Program-made: the position numbers and the translations under genes
From: Cellvibrio sp. UBA7661
Lineage (GTDB): Bacteria; Pseudomonadota; Gammaproteobacteria; Pseudomonadales; Cellvibrionaceae
Assembly: GCA_002483365.1 (NCBI GenBank)
Contig: DLHT01000009.1
Span: forward strand, 16,844 to 80,843
DNA: 64,000 nt
Direction: 5' to 3'
Shown here: positions 62,705-64,000 of the stretch, one piece after another
Layout: every line of letters starts with the position of its first letter
Position numbering within the stretch: position 1 is the first letter of the stretch
The notes under the pieces: model-generated
Databases searched by the model: none
Told to the model about the DNA's origin: nothing
Seen by the model: the letters and a program-made list of their open reading frames with translations, nothing else

Positions 62705-62831
62705 CGCGCCTACCCTCATCTAACCAACAAATTTGAAATCTTCCTGCAGCTTATAAATTCCTTACAACTCTCTGTACACCAATCTAAGCTGTCGTTTACT
62801 GAACACGATCTGAACGTCCAGATAAGATTCT

Positions 62832-63203
62832 TTATTCACCATCATCAACTGCTTCAATTTCACACAACAACGGATGTTGGTTTTCTCTTGAATATTGATT
62901 CACTTGTGCTGCTTTAGTTTCAGCAATATCACGAGTATAGATGCCGCACACCGCTTTGCCGTGAACATGTACTGTTAACATCACATGCGTTGCTTTCTCA
63001 CGCGACATGGAGAAAAACATCTCCAATATTTCCACCACAAAATCCATCGGTGTGTAATCGTCGTTCAGCAACATCACCTTGTACATGGGAGGTCGTTTGA
63101 GCTTCGGTTTGGATGTCAGAACTGCCAAACCACCATCAGACTCATCGGCAGAATTGTCATCATCTTTACTTAAGGTTAGTAGAAGGTTTTGGAGATTGCC
63201 CAT
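62832..63203 (-). CDS. clpS: ATP-dependent Clp protease adaptor ClpS
   Basis: A 123-residue adaptor that binds N-terminal Leu, Phe, Tyr or Trp and delivers the protein to ClpA. The conserved core is visible: PPMYKVMLLNDDYTPMDFVV, which lines the N-degron pocket, then ATHVMLTVHVHGKAVCGIYT and CEIEAVDDGE. The flexible N-terminal tail (residues 1-35), needed for handover, is acidic. It is upstream of clpA in the same direction. No good ribosome-binding site precedes the ATG. Confidence 0.97.
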   Translation of the reverse strand: MGNLQNLLLTLSKDDDNSADESDGGLAVLTSKPKLKRPPMYKVMLLNDDYTPMDFVVEILEMFFSMSREKATHVMLTVHVHGKAVCGIYTRDIAETKAAQVNQYSRENQHPLLCEIEAVDDGE

Positions 63204-63297
63204 AGAGATTCAATACAAAATAAAAAGATTGGTTAATGGTGCGCATTGTAACCCATAGGTATATCAACCCCTAATAGCACCGGATACGGTTTACCGC

Positions 63298-63326
63298 TTG
63301 ACTTTAGATCAATTGTTGGATAAAAA
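63298..63326 (+). promoter_or_regulatory. Candidate cspD promoter with a long 5' leader
   Basis: TTGACT (63298-63303), a 17-base spacer and TAAAAA (63321-63326) would start a transcript with a leader of about 200 bases ahead of the cspD ATG, a length typical for cold-shock-type genes. The 329-base gap 63204-63532 otherwise shows no gene; clpS must also start within it. Confidence 0.45.
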
Positions 63327-63532
63327 AAGAACACTCAGTGCATACAAATGCGGCACCTTGTCTAACAAGCATCCGAATAAAAGCACAGAGACTCTAATAA
63401 CAATTCTGAGAAATTCAACAAGGTTACAAAAACCAGCATTTCGTCCAACCCCGAGCAATAGCTGTTCTTGGGAAAATAATAACGACAGTGATGTTTTTCA
63501 AGGGCATCACCTGGGCAGAAGGACTCCAATGT

Positions 63533-63751
63533 ATGTCAACAGGCACCGTGAAATGGTTCAATAATGCAAAAGGTTATGGCTTCATTCTGGCGGATGAAGG
63601 CGGGGAAGACTTGTTTGCACATTATTCCGCTATATCAATGGATGGCTATAAAACCCTCAAAGCCGGCCAGCAAGTCACTTTTGATATAACAAAAGGGGAT
63701 AAAGGTTTGCACGCAGTCAATATCTCTGCGCCTGCGAGCAACAACCTTTAA
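63533..63751 (+). CDS. cspD: Cold-shock-like protein CspD
   Basis: 72 residues from the ATG at 63533 (AAGGA ahead). The cold-shock domain has the RNA-binding motifs GTVKWFNNAKGYGFI (RNP1) and DLFAHYSAI (RNP2). Position next to clpS-clpA as in E. coli and Pseudomonas, and the residues after the domain, identify CspD, which inhibits DNA replication in non-growing cells. An out-of-frame ATG four bases earlier was ignored. Confidence 0.95.
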   Translation: MSTGTVKWFNNAKGYGFILADEGGEDLFAHYSAISMDGYKTLKAGQQVTFDITKGDKGLHAVNISAPASNNL

Positions 63752-63867
63752 ACTAATCCTATTATTTATCAATTAGATAGAGGCAACCTTTGTTGCTTAA
63801 TGCCCAATCATCGACACTGACTTCAATCGTTGATTGCGTAGATTCCCAATTGATAAACACCCAATAA

Positions 63868-63899
63868 AAAAGCCTCTCGTGTTTCCACCAGAGGCTTTT
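63868..63899. terminator. Terminator between cspD and isocitrate dehydrogenase
   Basis: A 10-bp stem AAAAGCCTCT with AGAGGCTTTT (loop of 12), AT-rich at the base. On the minus strand it follows the isocitrate dehydrogenase stop by 32 bases; it can work both ways for cspD too. Confidence 0.85.
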
Positions 63900-63930
63900 C
63901 GCATTATCTGCTGGCTTAACCAGCAATTTA

Positions 63931-64000
63931 TCAGCCTAAGCTAGCCAACACAGTGTTGAGTGTTGTGCTCGGGCGCATCGCAGAAGATGTTTTTGCAGTA
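63931..64000 (-). CDS. idh: NADP-dependent isocitrate dehydrogenase, monomeric type, C-terminal end
   Basis: The last 22 codons and stop on the minus strand translate to TAKTSSAMRPSTTLNTVLAS followed by LG and stop. The AMRPSTTLN motif is typical of the C-terminus of monomeric (about 740-residue) isocitrate dehydrogenase. In Pseudomonas the icd-idh pair is found beside cspD-clpS-clpA, which supports the call. Only the end lies in the window, so confidence rests on a short stretch. Confidence 0.75.
   Translation of the reverse strand, partial: TAKTSSAMRPSTTLNTVLASLG

Overview
The window is chromosomal DNA from a gammaproteobacterium. The block aat - bpt - infA - clpA/clpS - cspD - monomeric isocitrate dehydrogenase (58447-64000) is a gene order known from Pseudomonas and relatives. 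The rest (TonB-dependent receptors, GH13 amylase, S46 peptidase, polysaccharide deacetylases, exosortase-type acyltransferase, prkA-yeaH-spoVR) suggests a polysaccharide-degrading Cellvibrio-like member of the order Cellvibrionales. That assignment is inferred from gene content and memory of protein sequences, not from a search. No insertion sequence, prophage, CRISPR array or rRNA was seen.

Layout. 1-268: tRNA cluster (Glu, Gly, Glu) read leftwards from one strong promoter. 507-6978: a membrane-anchored unknown, a small winged-helix protein, a pentapeptide-repeat/class III cyclase fusion, ettA and nhaD. 7027-13205: a vitamin B12 region, with btuB-type receptor, cobO, cobQ and a periplasmic binding protein all leftward behind a cobalamin riboswitch; back to back with it lies a His-rich ZnuD-like zinc receptor behind a Zur-type palindrome. 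15591-26153: a second binding protein, a FeeM/exosortase-type acyltransferase, ggt, a membrane acyltransferase, an S46 peptidase, a lipoprotein GH13 enzyme and a CBS/DUF21 protein. 26282-28191: Fur box, tonB, exbB, exbD, the energy source for the receptors. 28206-44366: several divergent regulator/enzyme pairs (TetR/GST, MocR/PNPOx-like), a CaCA exchanger, a CE4 deacetylase, a lipid kinase, rlmE, a PIN/RHH toxin-antitoxin pair, a large phytase-like lipoprotein, an FAD protein and a SpoU methyltransferase.

44403-50081 is the most unusual part. Four exported or membrane proteins (esterase, polysaccharide deacetylase, OpgC-like acyltransferase, CIA30-domain protein) run leftwards from an AT-rich control region holding three GGTGACA motifs. 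An ECF-type sigma factor fused to a long membrane domain runs rightwards from the same region. A PfpI-like protein and an OmpR-type two-component system follow. 53357-58116 is the conserved prkA-yeaH-spoVR operon.

58447-63751 gathers nearly a whole bacterial N-degron pathway: two aminoacyl-tRNA-protein transferases (aat, bpt), the adaptor clpS and the unfoldase clpA, with infA and cspD between and beside them.
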